Under the pieces are notes generated by a model. The model ran no database searches. It was not told the DNA's origin and saw only the letters and a list, made by a program, of their open reading frames with translations. From positions 1 to 57,514 of the forward strand of contig KN817631.1 in assembly GCA_000827495.1 (NCBI GenBank): 57,514 bases of DNA. Reading direction: 5' to 3'. Below, piece by piece: positions 11,696 through 27,375 of this stretch. How positions within the stretch are numbered: position 1 is the stretch's first letter; the number at the start of each line of letters is the position of its first letter. A program made the translations under genes and the position numbers. The stretch is from Hypholoma sublateritium FD-334 SS-4 (taxonomy: Eukaryota; Basidiomycota; Agaricomycetes; Agaricales; Strophariaceae).

Positions 11696-12479
11696 CTCTG
11701 CAACCCCATCGACATCCAAGAACACTGTGATGCCATTGCAGTCTCCTCGGAGGCCGTCCCTCACCTGCCCGCCTCTTTAGCATTTGAGCACACCACCTCC
11801 ACTCCGCCAAATGATGCATAGACGCATATGTTTGCTGCCGTTGCTCGGGCGGCGGAGTCAGGCCGTACTGGAGCAACGATGTGTTCGCACGTGACGCGCT
11901 GGGCGCTCAGCATGCCATGTCCGTTCAACGTTGTTGCGCAGCCCACCGCAGCTTGAACACGGTCATGAACCAGGCCTACCCCAGGCGCTGCAGCTACTGT
12001 TTCCAGGTCTGTACTTCCATGTGCTCTACCAGTCCTTCGCTCATACACATGTAACTACCGCAGCCACTGGGGACCCAAAGACACCGTTGCCGCTGTCTTC
12101 GCTGTTCTCGTGGATGGGACCGGCACCTCCCGTCAACGCTGACGCCGCCACAACACCTTCAGCACCATGGACTCTACGTGCACCCCGACCTCAATTTGGC
12201 ACCGCGCTCCTTTGCAGGAAGGGCAGGGTGCATGCTATCGTGCAGCGGGGCAAGTGCCCCTGTCTTACAGCGTGGTCTGGCGTGCACACTGTTAACGAAG
12301 ATGGTTGCAACAGGACGATAGAAGAGGACCTCGCGGTTGCTCTTGTAGCCGAGTGCAGTGGGCAGAACACAAGTGCTACCATTACATGTATTAGTAAATT
12401 ATATAGTGAATAATTACGTTTGATTATCAATCTATGCGAACAGGAGAAACTGAATACAAAATTCACAGTAATGGTGATA

Positions 12480-14137
12480 TTTACTAGTTAGTAGTACTAG
12501 AAGGCTATGAAGCATTGGAAGGCAATTTACAGTGCATTCAGGTCACTTCCAGAGCATTTAAAAGTACTGAGGAATTATGTATATCAATTTGATATCAATT
12601 GAAGGATAGTGGCTTTCCTGATAGCGAGCAGGAGAGTATTGGTCAGCAAGTCAACATGCTGACCAAGCGTCGGTAAAGCCAAGAAATGATGGCATCACAA
12701 AGCGCAGCATGGCACAAGGGCCGAGACCTGATGGCATCACACATCAATTCCCAGGAGTCATTATTTCGAACATGAGCATCTCGCGGGCTCCCCGGATTAA
12801 AAGAACTCACTTTTTTTTCAAAAAAGACTCGTAAACGGGTAAGTGAACTGGGGTGTCAGGTGTATAGCTGGCGATGCACGGGAGTTTAGAAAATGGCACT
12901 GATGGTACTAATGCATTACATTCCTTGGGCATACGATGATTTGTGAGGAGCTTCGTGCCAGTTACTCAAGCCGTGATGCATCACCAAAATGCCTGTGCGA
13001 GTAATGCATTATGCGTATGAATAAGTGATGCATTACACATAGGAATGAGTAATGCATTACACGTAACTTACTTTGACACGAGACGTTAGACGTTTCGTGG
13101 GCGCTCGGAAGGCTTGATTGTGAGAACTTGACGCCAACTTGACGCTCAAATGTGATGGATTACGACGACGGTGATGCATCACAAAGTCGCAGGCATCTGG
13201 GAGATAATGCCAGAATCATGCATTACTTTCCAGGGTGCCCCAAACTTATAGTTAAGTTTCATTCACTAGCTTGTTTGTATTCTATTTTGAAAAGTAATAA
13301 AAACAAGTACTAGTCAGTATGTACACAACGGAAGGGAACAATTTGCNAGCAAAGGGGTGTTAAAACTGCATACCACAGCGGCTACAGTTATANTTTATAA
13401 ACATAAGTATAATCCGATCAAAGCTTTGGTAATAGATAAGTAATGCATAAGAAAAACTGAGCTATGAGTCGCCTGAACAAGGTCAAGCAGATTGGCTCGC
13501 GCAGTTCACTGCGAAAGCTAAGGCGCATCAGCTCAGAGCTGAAATAGGAAAGAGGCGCAACACTGGCGCACAAAGAATATATTAAGCCCGGGCGCGACGG
13601 TGATGCCAATCGCCGAGCCCGGCGGGGGACAAGAAATTCATGCATTAGCTTCAAANAATATGAGAAAGTAATGCATTGCCAATGAGTCAAAGTGATGCAC
13701 AAGTAAAGCACTGGGGCGGAACTGCAGGCCTCTATCCAAGTAGACTTTCATGCATCAGGACCCGTCTATAGTTCTACATTGTTGTGCATTACTCTACTGG
13801 GATGAGGTGAACATTGATAAATTGCAAGCTCTTGCAAATCCCCGCCTTATTTCAAAAATTTCTCGCCAATAGATACTGCCCTTGCCCAGGGCCTGAGTCA
13901 GGTTACTTATACTGGGTACGCCAAAGGTCATCTCTCGCTTGAGCCATAATAACACCAAAGCATATCCCATACACTTTGAAAATTAACTAATTTACTTCCA
14001 GCTCACTGTCTAAAGTCAGAATTTGATTGCATATTAGTTATTCTGTAGATAGATGTACAAGTACTATGCAGTATCTAGTACTAATACAGAATGTACCAAG
14101 CTTCTAAATTATGCCCAAAATAAAGCATAAATGAACT
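12480..14137. repeat. Palindrome-rich (TRATGCAYYA) AT-rich block, no gene
   Basis: No coding potential is visible. The short palindrome TAATGCATTAC/TGATGCATCAC and close variants occur repeatedly: 12909, 12974, 13002, 13026, 13050, 13172, 13217, 13441, 13669 and others, often 20-50 bp apart. Two near-variants TGATGGCATCAC lie at about 12688 and 12730. Single N bases occur at 13347, about 13392 and 13656. The same word lies in the first 2.4 kb, which links these regions as one repeat type. Confidence 0.6.
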
Positions 14138-17886
<3,749 letters not shown>

Positions 17887-18533
17887 TCAGGAGTCCGGAC
17901 CGTGCAGAAGGCGAGATACGGGAAGGTGGAGGGTATAGACGAGAACGGGGATGGGGAAAGATTCCAGCTTACAGAAATATTCGCTGAACACGCGTCAAAA
18001 TATCGGTGCACACGTGCGAAAGGTGACGTGGCGCATTTCTCAAAGTTTCGATCGCGCTCTCCGGCATTCGAACGGTATACTCGCGGTGCGCGTTCCTCAG
18101 TCCCACAGACCGGGCGGATGGATTGGGCGTCGCGGAATGGCGAGGAAGCTCGAGGAAGCTGCAGAATCTGCCAACCGAGCCTGGATTTCGATTTGAATAA
18201 TGACGCTATCGGGTTCCACGGTCCCTACGCATCAATGCAATTAACAGGTGCGCGGGTGCCCATGGCTGCCGTCCACCGCACCTCCCTCTGCGGGCGCTTT
18301 TAGTACCTAGCATCCATGTGGGCTTTAGCAGCATATTAATTGTGAGAGCAAAGTGTGAATTCGAAAGGAAAACGGCGAGAGGAAGCGCTTCAGAGGCGCC
18401 ACATGCCAAACAAAGGACAATAAAGATTAGGTTGGCGGCGCCTGTGGTGTACTCGTGCGCTGACTGACTCGGACGGCATTGCAAGCCCTCCTTTTGTTCG
18501 TTCGACATCCTGGCGCCCTCGTAAACCGCCGAC
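17887..18533. other. Divergent intergenic region between SERCA and Sip5-like genes
   Basis: A 647-bp stretch holding two promoters by position. I see no clear TATA box for either gene and no separate gene; the open frames across it are antisense shadows or chance. Confidence 0.5.
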
Positions 18534-20562
18534 ATGGGCAACTCTTCCTCATCGGGGCGGGGCCACCACGACGAGACCGTCGACTACGGTGCTCTCGTGC
18601 CCCAAGGCGTTTACACCGGTCCCAAAGACTGGAACCAGCCTATCGTCTCCCAGCTCATTGTGGCCCGCAAGCTCGCGCCGTTTTACCGCCCTCTCGAGGA
18701 CTACGAAGAGTCCTGGGACGAGGACCAGATCCTCGCCGCACGCAAGGAGCTTCCGGACCCCGACAGTGCTGACTCTGTCACACGAATAGAGGCAACCGCC
18801 AGCAGCCATCGGTCAAAGCGGCCGCCCTCGGTCAGGGAGCCTTCGCGCGCCGATGCCCTAGTATATAGGGGCGCTGTAGAGTGCCCCATCTGCTTCCTGG
18901 TCAGTTCATTTATGCATCGCCCGCCCATTGCGCTGATACTGATAGCAATCGCCAGTATTATCCCCCCAATATCAATCACTCGCGGTGCTGCGACCAGGCC
19001 ATCTGCACTGAATGCTTCGTACAGATCAAACGCGCTGAGCCGACAACCACACACATCGTCTCTGAACCAGCAGCATGCCCATACTGCGTCCAGGACAACT
19101 TCGGAGTGGTCTACAATCCTCCTCCCTGGCGAGCTGGACTTGGCAGTGAAGGCTCGGTGCGTTTCATTATACCTTATGTGTTCCACTACTAAATCCCTTT
19201 CTTCTTCAGAGCACACTCTGGGCTGACCCACCACGCTCAACAGAGCCCAGCGCCCCACCAACACACAAACGCCGGCAGAAGAGCTTTGGAGCGGACAGCC
19301 CCGAAGTCGTCACCACAGGTACGGCTGACTGTCGGGAGTATCGGACGAGCTAATTCCTGATATGCCTGCAGATCAAATTCGACCAGACTGGGAAGCCAAA
19401 CTCGACGCCGTCCGCGCTGCAGTCGCCCGGCGGGCCAATAGGAGAATCATCATGCGCCAGGTTGGCGACCGCCTTATACCGGTGGGTGTGACCAGCGGTC
19501 GCGTACACGCGCTTACTCCGGAGGAAGCGGCTGCCGCGGGCGCTGATGCGAATGGAAGCCGGCGGAGTCGGAGGCGACAAGCAGCGCAGGGTGCACCGCT
19601 GGAGCAGTTCATGGGTATGGCCGGGCAAGATTTGGAAGAGGTGAGTCCACCTATGGGTTTATTTATATGCAGAGTTAACTCGTTATATCCAGTTGATGCT
19701 CATGGAGGCGATGCGGCTATCGTTGCTGGACCATGAAGAGCATCAGCGAAAGGAGGCTGAGGAGAAGAAGAAACAGGACGCCGCCGCCGCCGCAGGCCAG
19801 GGCTCCTCGGGAGCAGAGGGCGCGAGCGCCTCTGAGGCACCTGGACCATCGTCGCCTGGCCCATCATCATTGGCAATCCACTCCGCGGCCCCCAGCTCCT
19901 CTGATCTAATTTCGTCGGCCTCGTCAACAACTCCGTCACCGCGGAACGCTGACTCGCGGGATTCCCTAGCGCCGGCCCGGAAATCGTGGTCCCTCTCGCG
20001 GAGCCGCACCCCACCTCCGCCGCCGGCAAATCCTGCAGCGAATGTGCCGATCAGCGAAGAGAACCAGGCCGCGTGGCGGAGTCGCGCGGCAGGCCCGCCC
20101 GCGTTCAGCACGCTCAGCGCGGCGCTGACCGCGACGTCGACCGCGGCGGCGTTCTTAGGCTCGGCGCCCGCGTCGAGGAGCATCACGCCGGAGCCCCGGG
20201 CGCGGACGCCTGTGCCGAGCATCACGGTGGGGGGCAAGCAGCCGGAGGCCGCGCCTGTTGCGAGCTCCTCTGGGCTATCGGTAGATATTGGGGCGGCGCG
20301 TGCGTCGGGTTCTTCGTTGTTCACAGGTGGCGCACCGTTGGAGTCCGCGGATTTGGCCTCGGCGACGTCGGTGGAGAGCGGCGAGATGGGAGCGGGTGTC
20401 GGGGCGTCCTACGACTCTTTGCATTCGTCGCCGGCGTCAAGGGCATCGTCGTTGGAGCATGAAAGGCTGCTGGACAGAAGCACACCGGACTCCGATGTAT
20501 CGAAGGTCGGCGGACGGCCGAATACGGCGGAGGTGGCATATTTAGAGGAGGCCTCGAGGTGA
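18534..20562 (+). CDS. sip5: Sip5-like zinc-finger protein
   Basis: Resembles yeast Sip5, a protein reported to interact with Snf1 kinase and the Reg1-Glc7 phosphatase. The N-terminus MGNSSSSG fits an N-myristoylation context. A conserved block follows ([25 protein letters not shown]), then a split zinc-binding module: CPIC, a CC pair, CTEC and CPYC. Further on are the helical motif [20 protein letters not shown] and a long Ser/Pro/Ala-rich tail. Introns: 18900-18955, one near 19157-19210, one near 19319-19371, and one near 19640-19692; all joins keep frame. The last exon ends at TGA 20560-20562, but a GTGAGC donor at the stop and an acceptor 50 bp on could extend it by a few dozen codons. 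The tail is unusually GC-rich and low-complexity, as is common for this family. Confidence 0.8.
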
Positions 20563-21447
20563 GCAGTCGGGTTTCTGGAATGCTTTGGGGGTGGTGTTGG
20601 TGTTGCAGCTTTCGTGAATTTCTTCATTTCGCTTTGTTAGGGTGCTATGAAATTATTTTTATTTCAGATTCTTAAGTTTAATGACTGCTTTGAATCTATG
20701 GATGACAGCTCTGATACCATGCATCTAGATAAAGCAATGACCGTGATGGAATACATCAGTCGTGATATTGACACTCGTCCGTGCTGGTATTGCAATATTC
20801 ATCTTGCCCGAACCAGTGAGCGAAATGTGTTCTTCCTTTCGCGCTTCCATCTTCTGCTTTGACAGTCAGTATCGTACTCCATCCTTACTACATACTGCAT
20901 CTTTGACGCCCATCCCATGACACCTATCTTACGCACATTGCCCACGATACCACGAACGACACCCACCGTCACCATTTCTCCCGACAGACTGGAATCTCTT
21001 AATTCAGACCCCATAACAAACTCAGCCTAGTCGCCCGTTCCTACTTCCCATTGAAGTACATACCACTACTCATTGTTGCTTTTTGTAGCCTATCTTATCT
21101 ATGTAGACTTTGTTTTCATTAGCCCTTCATGATTTATGACATTGCGTGGGTTGTGGCTAGTGCCACTCTTGGTCTATCCGGCGCTCGTAATCAGATGTTC
21201 GTCGCCCAACGATGGCAGTGCAGTGATGACTGCGGCTTCCTCTATCACACGCTCGGAATAGGCGTCTTCTAAGTTCTGTCCTCTTCCGTGGACAGCATTC
21301 GCGCAACAAACACAGACCCAGTCTGACAATAGGCACCACAATGATGAAATGATCGCTTTGCCAAGTGGAACTTGGAGGCAGTGAGCTGGACAGCTTATAT
21401 CGGCGGCCACGACGGCCAACCAGAGCCCACACCCCATCCCGCCCACC
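20563..21447. other. Intergenic, no gene seen
   Basis: Includes the 3' region of the Sip5-like gene and the promoter region of the spartin-like gene. It is AT-richer than its neighbours. A few short frames appear on both strands, but none has a family signature or plausible splicing. Confidence 0.45.
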
Positions 21448-23286
21448 ATGCTCTCCGCCCCTGAAGCCTTCCTGCTCCTCACCCTCCCCGACGTCGCCCT
21501 TGCCGGCCCCGCGCTCAATCCGGCGTCAGGCGCGCTCTACCTCGAGGGCGTCTCGTTCCCGCAGGCCGCGCAGAGCGAGGACACCCCGCTCTACCTCGTC
21601 GCGCGGCTCGGCATCTTCGAGACGCCAATTGACCCCCTATGCACCGTCACACGCACGGACGGGCCCAAGTCGCGCACGTACCGCTTCTCCGCGACGCAGG
21701 CAGACCCGGGCGAGTTCACACTGACCGTGCCGGGCCCGTTCGTGGAGGGCGACGCGCACGCGGACCAGGTCGCCGCGCTCGAGAGCATCCTCGCAGAGTA
21801 CGTCGCCGAGTTCCGCAGCGGCGGCGCGCGCGCCGACGGCGTCGTCGCGGTCGAGCCCCTGTCGTCGGGCCAAGCGCGCGCGATCCACGGCGCGGTGAGC
21901 GACAACAAGGACCTGCGCGGCCATCTCGTCATGATCAACGAGGATACGGGCGAGATCATCGGGGACATGGAGGAGCGGTTCCGGGTCCAGGAGGACGCGG
22001 CGCTGCATGCGGCGGGGCACGAGAACGACCCGGTTGTCATCCACATCCCGGACGACTACACGCGCGAGTCGGACAGGCGCGCGCTCGACGTCTTCGCGAC
22101 GGTCATCCCGCCCGACCAGCGCAACTGGATCAGCACATCAGCGAATATCGTCAGGTAAGGCGCATACATCCGCTGATACATGTACTGTGCTGAGCTGCGA
22201 TTTCGGCCAGCCATGCGATCTCGATGACCACCAGCCTGCTCATCAGCACAATCTCCACCGGCGCCTCACTATATGTGAACCACTCCAGCCCATCGCCGCA
22301 CCACCCCGCCTCGCGCACGGCGACGCCGACAAGCGGCCCAAGCTCCCCCGGCCCTCCCGGCACACCCGGCGCACCCGGCGCGCCGCCGCTCCCGCCCCGC
22401 GCGCTCACGTTCCTCACCTCCGCGCAGACGCGCAAGAACCTCTCCACCGTGCACGCGCTCAGCGGGCAGGCCGTGAAAGTCTCGACCAAGACCGTCGGCC
22501 TCATCGACGCGATGATCCGCCGCGCGATGGGCGCGAAGCCCAAGCGCCAGAAGTACTTCCCCACGGGCATCCCCGCGTCGGGCGCCAACAGCGCGGGCCT
22601 GCGCGTCCCAGGCGAGAAGAGTCCGTCGCGCGCGTCCTCGCGCAGCCCGTCGCCGACGCCGTCTGCGCTGCTCGCGCCGCCGCCGTACGCCGGCGGGGGT
22701 GGCGAGAAGAGCGGCGGGTACCCGCCGGAGAAGCCCGCGCTGCCGCCGCGCCGCGCGACGTCGCCCGCACCGCCGGGGAAGGATCCCAGCGCCGAACTGG
22801 CCAGCGGCGCGCCGGCGCCGTACGCTTCGTACCAGCCCCGCTCACCCACGCCGCAGGGCCCGCCACCGCCGCTCCCCGAGCGCAAGCTGAAGACGAAGGA
22901 CCACATCCTGATCTCGGCGGACCTCATCCTGTCGACGATCGACGACTCCGCGCGGCGCGTGCTTGATGCGGGCACGGAGCAGTTTGGGAAGGTCATGGGG
23001 CATAAGTAAGTGTGGACTTTAGTGTGTATATGCTCGCCAACGAGACGCTGATGCGCTGCACTTGCTTTGCAGGTACGGCCCGCAGGCCGAGGAGTCGTCG
23101 CTGTACATAGCTGGCACAGCTCGAAACGTCGGGCTCGTGTACATCGACATGAGCGGCATTGGGCGCCGGGCGCTGCTGAAGAGGGCGGGCAAGACCTTCC
23201 TCAAGGCGCGGCTCTCTAGCAACGATCCTGCTGCGTACCCCGCCCCTGGACAGGCTCAGGCCCCGCTTCCGACACCACGCAAATAA
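21448..23286 (+). CDS. Spartin-like senescence-domain protein
   Basis: The protein (571 residues from three exons: 21448-22154, 22211-23005, 23073-23286; 1716 bp in all) matches fungal proteins with a C-terminal senescence/spartin-associated domain. Such proteins act at lipid droplets and membranes in animals and plants; the fungal role is not established. An N-terminal beta-rich segment (residues ~1-230) is followed by the split domain: TSLLISTISTGA, SAQTRKNLSTVHALSGQAVKV, then ADLILSTIDDSARRVLDAG, and a final exon with VGLVYIDMSGIGRRALLKRAGK. Between the halves lies a Pro/Ser-rich spacer (about residues 350-470). Splices join NIV|SHA and GHK|YGP in frame. The gene is extremely GC-rich, which creates long Arg-rich false frames on both strands. 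Confidence 0.85.
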
Positions 23287-23542
23287 TCAAACATTCGACG
23301 TCATCAGCTTACATGCTCAATCCTCAACTCATTCGCACATTTCAGTTCAATACTCGTCTCTTATATCTAAAGGACACTAATCGATATCATTAACAAAGTG
23401 TAAATGTATCAACACACCAGCGAATTGAGCTGGCATTTCATGCTACATGGGGGTCCCAATCGAAATAACGAAGGCATACTTCGATGCACAAATATACCAC
23501 CAGCTTCGTGAAAGTATAAATAAGAAACTAATATACATATGA

Positions 23543-26227
23543 CTATATAATCCGTTCCCGTAGCGTAATGTAAGCATCCGATATCTCATAGCGCGTCGAA
23601 GTTGATATGGTGCGACACCCTCCGCCGCTCTTGCTCGTCCTCCCTCTACAAAGCCACACCGTCAGAAAGCACACCTGCATAAAACACAATGAGAACATAC
23701 CTTCTCGCTCAGATGCAGCACGAGCACAATGCCCGCGAGCATGAACATCGTCGCGACGACTGTCACCGTCACCCACGGGATCCACTCGCCAGGCCGCAGG
23801 AACAGCTCGCGTTTCCACTCGCCCTCCTCCGCCGACGGCAGGATGACCACCTTCGAGTTCGGGATCACGCCCTCCATGTTGATGTAATGCTGCGCCGCAT
23901 GCACCGTCGCGCCGACGAACAGGTTCTCAATGTAGTTGTTCGTGCGGCCCAGACCGAAGAACGAGTACGGGGTCTGGATGGACTGGTACGACGTCTGCGG
24001 GAGCTGGCCGACCTGCGCCGCGGAGCGATGGCCGGCCGTGTCGAGGACGGTGTATTTGTATGTCGCCCCTGAATAGCTCACGCCAAAGGGCTAAACTGGA
24101 ATTTAGGCAATGATAAACGTGTGCGGGCTAAATCAACTTACAAGATATGCGGAACCGTTGGAGGTGTAGCACCAGCCGTTATTACAAGCACCATTCAAAA
24201 CTGCAAGGAGGGAGAAATTTAGTTAGCGTGAGGAAAGCTCAGGATTATATCTGCTGACTTGCCTATGGCTTTGAGGAAGAACGCATCGTAGTAGAAATTA
24301 TTTTGGACGAATAGGAAATTTCCTTGCCCGTCCGAACCGGTCCGTTGCACCATGACATCCAGGGTGCCCTGAAGATTATAGGTCAATGTTTTCTTAATTG
24401 TTAAACGCAAACCAAAGTGAACGTACATCTTCATCCAGATCCAAAAAGGCGAGGGACCTTGCATCTTTAACCAGTTCTAACGCCTTCACACCGGTGTTTG
24501 CGACAGACCACCCCCGGCCTGCGCCGCCCTGAACACACCCAGGAATGCCTTTGGCACACGGAACCGAGAATACGAGGTTTGGAACGTGGTCTTTCCCCGA
24601 AACAGTGATGGCAAGCAAGTCCGGAAAACCGTCCAGATTCGCATCGCCGAGCTTGAAAGCAACAGGTAAGGAAGGAGTGAAAGTCGTGTCTTGTATAAGT
24701 AACGCAGGCGTCTTGGGGAAAAGGGAAGATACCGCAAATCGAACGAACGCCTGCATATCGAGAACGAAGGTGAGTACCTCGTAGCAGAAGAGAGCAATTT
24801 CAAATTTACGTCATTGGTTGGGCTATCGCTCAAGTTGAATTTGAAGTTGGGGTCCGCGACGCAAAGGTCTTCTGGCCGTCTACACACTTGGATCCCTTTC
24901 TTAATCCCTGATTCGGTCGTTGAGGTACATAGAGGAAGTTGTTGGTTGTATGCAATGTTGATATAGCAGTCGCTCCCGACGCCGCTTCTCGAGACTGACG
25001 AGCATGTCGGGAAGATTATGTCGATGGTACCATCGCGATCTATTTGTTTCAAGTTAAGGAAACGAAAACTTTTGGCCAATCGTTACACATACCGATATCG
25101 GCAAAGCTAATGGCTTGAGTGCCGCTTGGTAATGCGCCTTGCTGGGACAACACGAACCCATCGTCTTTGCGGTTCACCCATATCTGGTACGTCTTGCCTC
25201 CACGGCCGTCGTCGCACACTAAGAATACATCTACAAATTTATGAGTACACGAACAGCGCGCTAATTCCTTCACGATTGACATACCGGCTAGACAATCTCC
25301 ATCGAGGTCGACCACAGCATTGCTGTGAGGGTTTGCCAACGTACACTGTTGTCCTCTAAAAGGCGCGTCTTCACTGCATAAATATTAGGTATGTCAGTTG
25401 TTCCATTGAAGATAAGAGTGGAGCGTACAGCCTAAACAGAGTAGATTCTGTAGCCGTGTTGTTCCAGGTGTTCTGCCAAACTTGAAAAGGTGAACTTGAA
25501 CTGCCCAAGGAGGCTGGTGTCATTCCAAGAAGGTCGATCTTCATGTCACCGTCAATATCAAGGGGAATGGGTTGGGGCATTGCAGATGGTGGAAGTGTGA
25601 GCGGATTGTTTGTGTCTAGCAAAAGTGAATAATGATAGCGTTGAAATTACATCCTCAACATACCAAATCCATCGCCAACAAGAGATGAATAAAGAGTTAA
25701 GGAAAGTTGGTTATAACTCCCACTTTGACTCATGACAAGGAGATCCAATTTTCCCGAATGCGTGAAATCCCCAGGAACCACATTGTACACACTTGTAGGG
25801 TGTTTAATGGAATGCGAATTAGTAAACGTAAAAGAATCTGCATAATATATAAATTAGCACTATAATATAGCACTATAATCAAATAGACTGAGGGAACCGT
25901 ACCGTGGTGCCAATGATAAACAGAAAGTGTCTTTTGGTCAGAGCCCAAAACTAGGACATCCAAACTAACATTTGGTCAAAGTTCATAACAGTGTCAGGGA
26001 GTGATGGAACAAACGACGCACAGTTGATCTCCGTTGAAGTCTCCAAATGCCACGACTCTTCCCTCTCCACTCAATCCCAAAGAACCAGCATCGATTAATG
26101 AGTTTCCACTGAAGCGTTTCGGAGGAAAAGGCCAAATGGCGACCGTCGGGAAGACAAAACAGGCTACGACGATTAAGACTGAGATAGTAGCAGCATGTCT
26201 CCGTCGTCCTGCCCTCTCAAAGGGCAT
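23543..26227 (-). CDS. ITFG1: ITFG1/TIP-like FG-GAP membrane protein
   Basis: A type I membrane protein of the T-cell immunomodulatory protein (TIP, ITFG1, LINKIN) family. It starts at the ATG 26225-26227 with a hydrophobic signal segment (VLIVVACFVFPTVAIW). A seven-bladed FG-GAP/integrin-alpha-like propeller follows, with repeated D-x-D-x-D-G-x-x-D calcium-type loops: GDFTHSGKLDLL, LDIDGDMKIDLL, VDLDGDCLAD, DRDGTIDII, GDANLDGFPDLL and LDLDEDGTLDV. Near the C-terminus lie the conserved block TPYSFFGLGRTNNYIENL and one membrane helix (VTVVATMFMLAGIVLVLHL), then a short cytosolic tail ending at TAG 23543-23545. About ten short introns interrupt it. It probably acts on the secretory pathway or cell surface. 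I recognise the family confidently, but individual exon borders were not all fixed. Confidence 0.85.
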
Positions 26228-27292
26228 TGTGGGATTAGCGAGCGCAATATACGCGTAGAATTCGTTGGAACGAGTTCAAGCGGCGTCGACGGTCGGCCCC
26301 TCTGCACGTCGGTCATGACGCGGCAACAGCCGCAGCATTGTTTGTTGAGCACAAAGATGTGGCTGTGCTCCCGACACCTCTTGCCCTTAACCTCCGAGCT
26401 TCAAAGCTTCAACGTCAACCTTAGTCCATCTTTACACCTGTTTTCAGTCACCTCGACATAGGAACCTCACACGCCCGTTCTATGGGATTCTTCGCTCACT
26501 TCGAACTTCAAATTCATCTCAACCCACAATAAGCTTCGATCATACATATATATCTCTGCCGCAGACTCAAAAAGCCACTGGCAGTCAAACTCAAGCCGTA
26601 TGCATTCATTTTGGCCCGCATCTAGCGGGAAGACACTGGGCAAGGAAATGATGACTGTCAGTGTGAGATTCAAGAGCTCGAACATGGTCATGTGTCTATT
26701 TTTCCGAGCTCTGGCTGAGTGTTCTTTTCTCATCTTCAAAACGCCCCTCCTTCGATGTCAAGCATAGGCCGGCCTAATATACAGTCCAGCCTTCAATCTT
26801 GCCGACTACGCAGTATCTTGACTCCGCGCTTTGACTTGGGGCGCCTTCGATTCGGAATCTTTACCTCGTCGCGCCGCTCCCGCCGCTGCATAATGCTCTG
26901 GTCAGCTCTGGATTGATTAATCTTAGGCGCAAGGCCGAGGATTTTGATCCGTGTCATGCTTTGTTTGGAAGGATGCGGCGTCCATGCACAGGTCCTCTTG
27001 TCGGGCTGACTTCTCCTTCCACTGCGGCGTCGTCTTGTGGTTATCTGATATCGAATCAATTAGAACGTCAAAGCCGTCATGCGACCATTCTTTTCAGCTC
27101 TGCTGACCTATTCTGAAACGCAAGGGGCTTGTCTATGGTCTCGATATCTGCGTCTAGCTCAAGAAGCAGACGTCCAAAATGTTTTCATTTAGGTAAAAAT
27201 ATGGAAGCGCACGCAATTCAGCGGTCTCGAGTTTCCGACAAACATTCGGGCTATGGATCTATGATAGTCATCGTTCCCTCTTGCGCCAACCT
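26228..27292. other. Divergent intergenic region, no gene seen
   Basis: About 1.1 kb between the ITFG1-like gene and the cerato-platanin gene. Short frames exist on both strands, but none shows a domain, signal peptide or consistent splicing. It likely contains the promoters of both neighbours. Confidence 0.45.
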
Positions 27293-27300
27293 CATAAAAA
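27293..27300 (+). promoter_or_regulatory. TATA-like box of the cerato-platanin gene
   Basis: ATAAAAAG lies about 80 bp upstream of the ATG at 27376, with an A/C-rich leader between. Position and composition fit a core promoter of a highly expressed secreted-protein gene. Confidence 0.45.
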
Positions 27301-27375
27301 GCGCCTCGCCGTCACGTCAGATTGCATACTACAAATTTCAAATTCGCAAAACCAAACTCCTACAGCAGCCGCATA

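Larger units (their letters stand above)
4550..12400. repeat. GC-rich hairpin-repeat block without genes
   Basis: Almost 8 kb with many open frames on both strands that look like compositional artefacts: Arg/Ala/Pro-rich, overlapping in all frames, and with no conserved domain or plausible splicing. It is studded with diverged copies of a short GC-rich inverted repeat, listed separately below. Copies at 4.8-6.7 kb run one way and the clear copies at 7.9 and 11.6 kb the other. By eye the plus strand is G-rich from about 4.6 to 7.6 kb and mostly C-rich from about 7.7 to 10.6 kb, with an AT-rich junction at 7.68-7.73 kb. This is probably an old, decayed repeat or transposon nest. Confidence 0.6.

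Noticed and set aside
12900..13800. CRISPR-like array of spaced short repeats
   Set aside because: The repeats are 10-11 bp palindromes with irregular spacing in a eukaryotic genome; no array or cas context exists.
22007..22966. Arg-rich 319-residue plus-strand frame
   Set aside because: It is an out-of-frame shadow of the spartin-like gene, whose own frame has conserved motifs and consistent introns.
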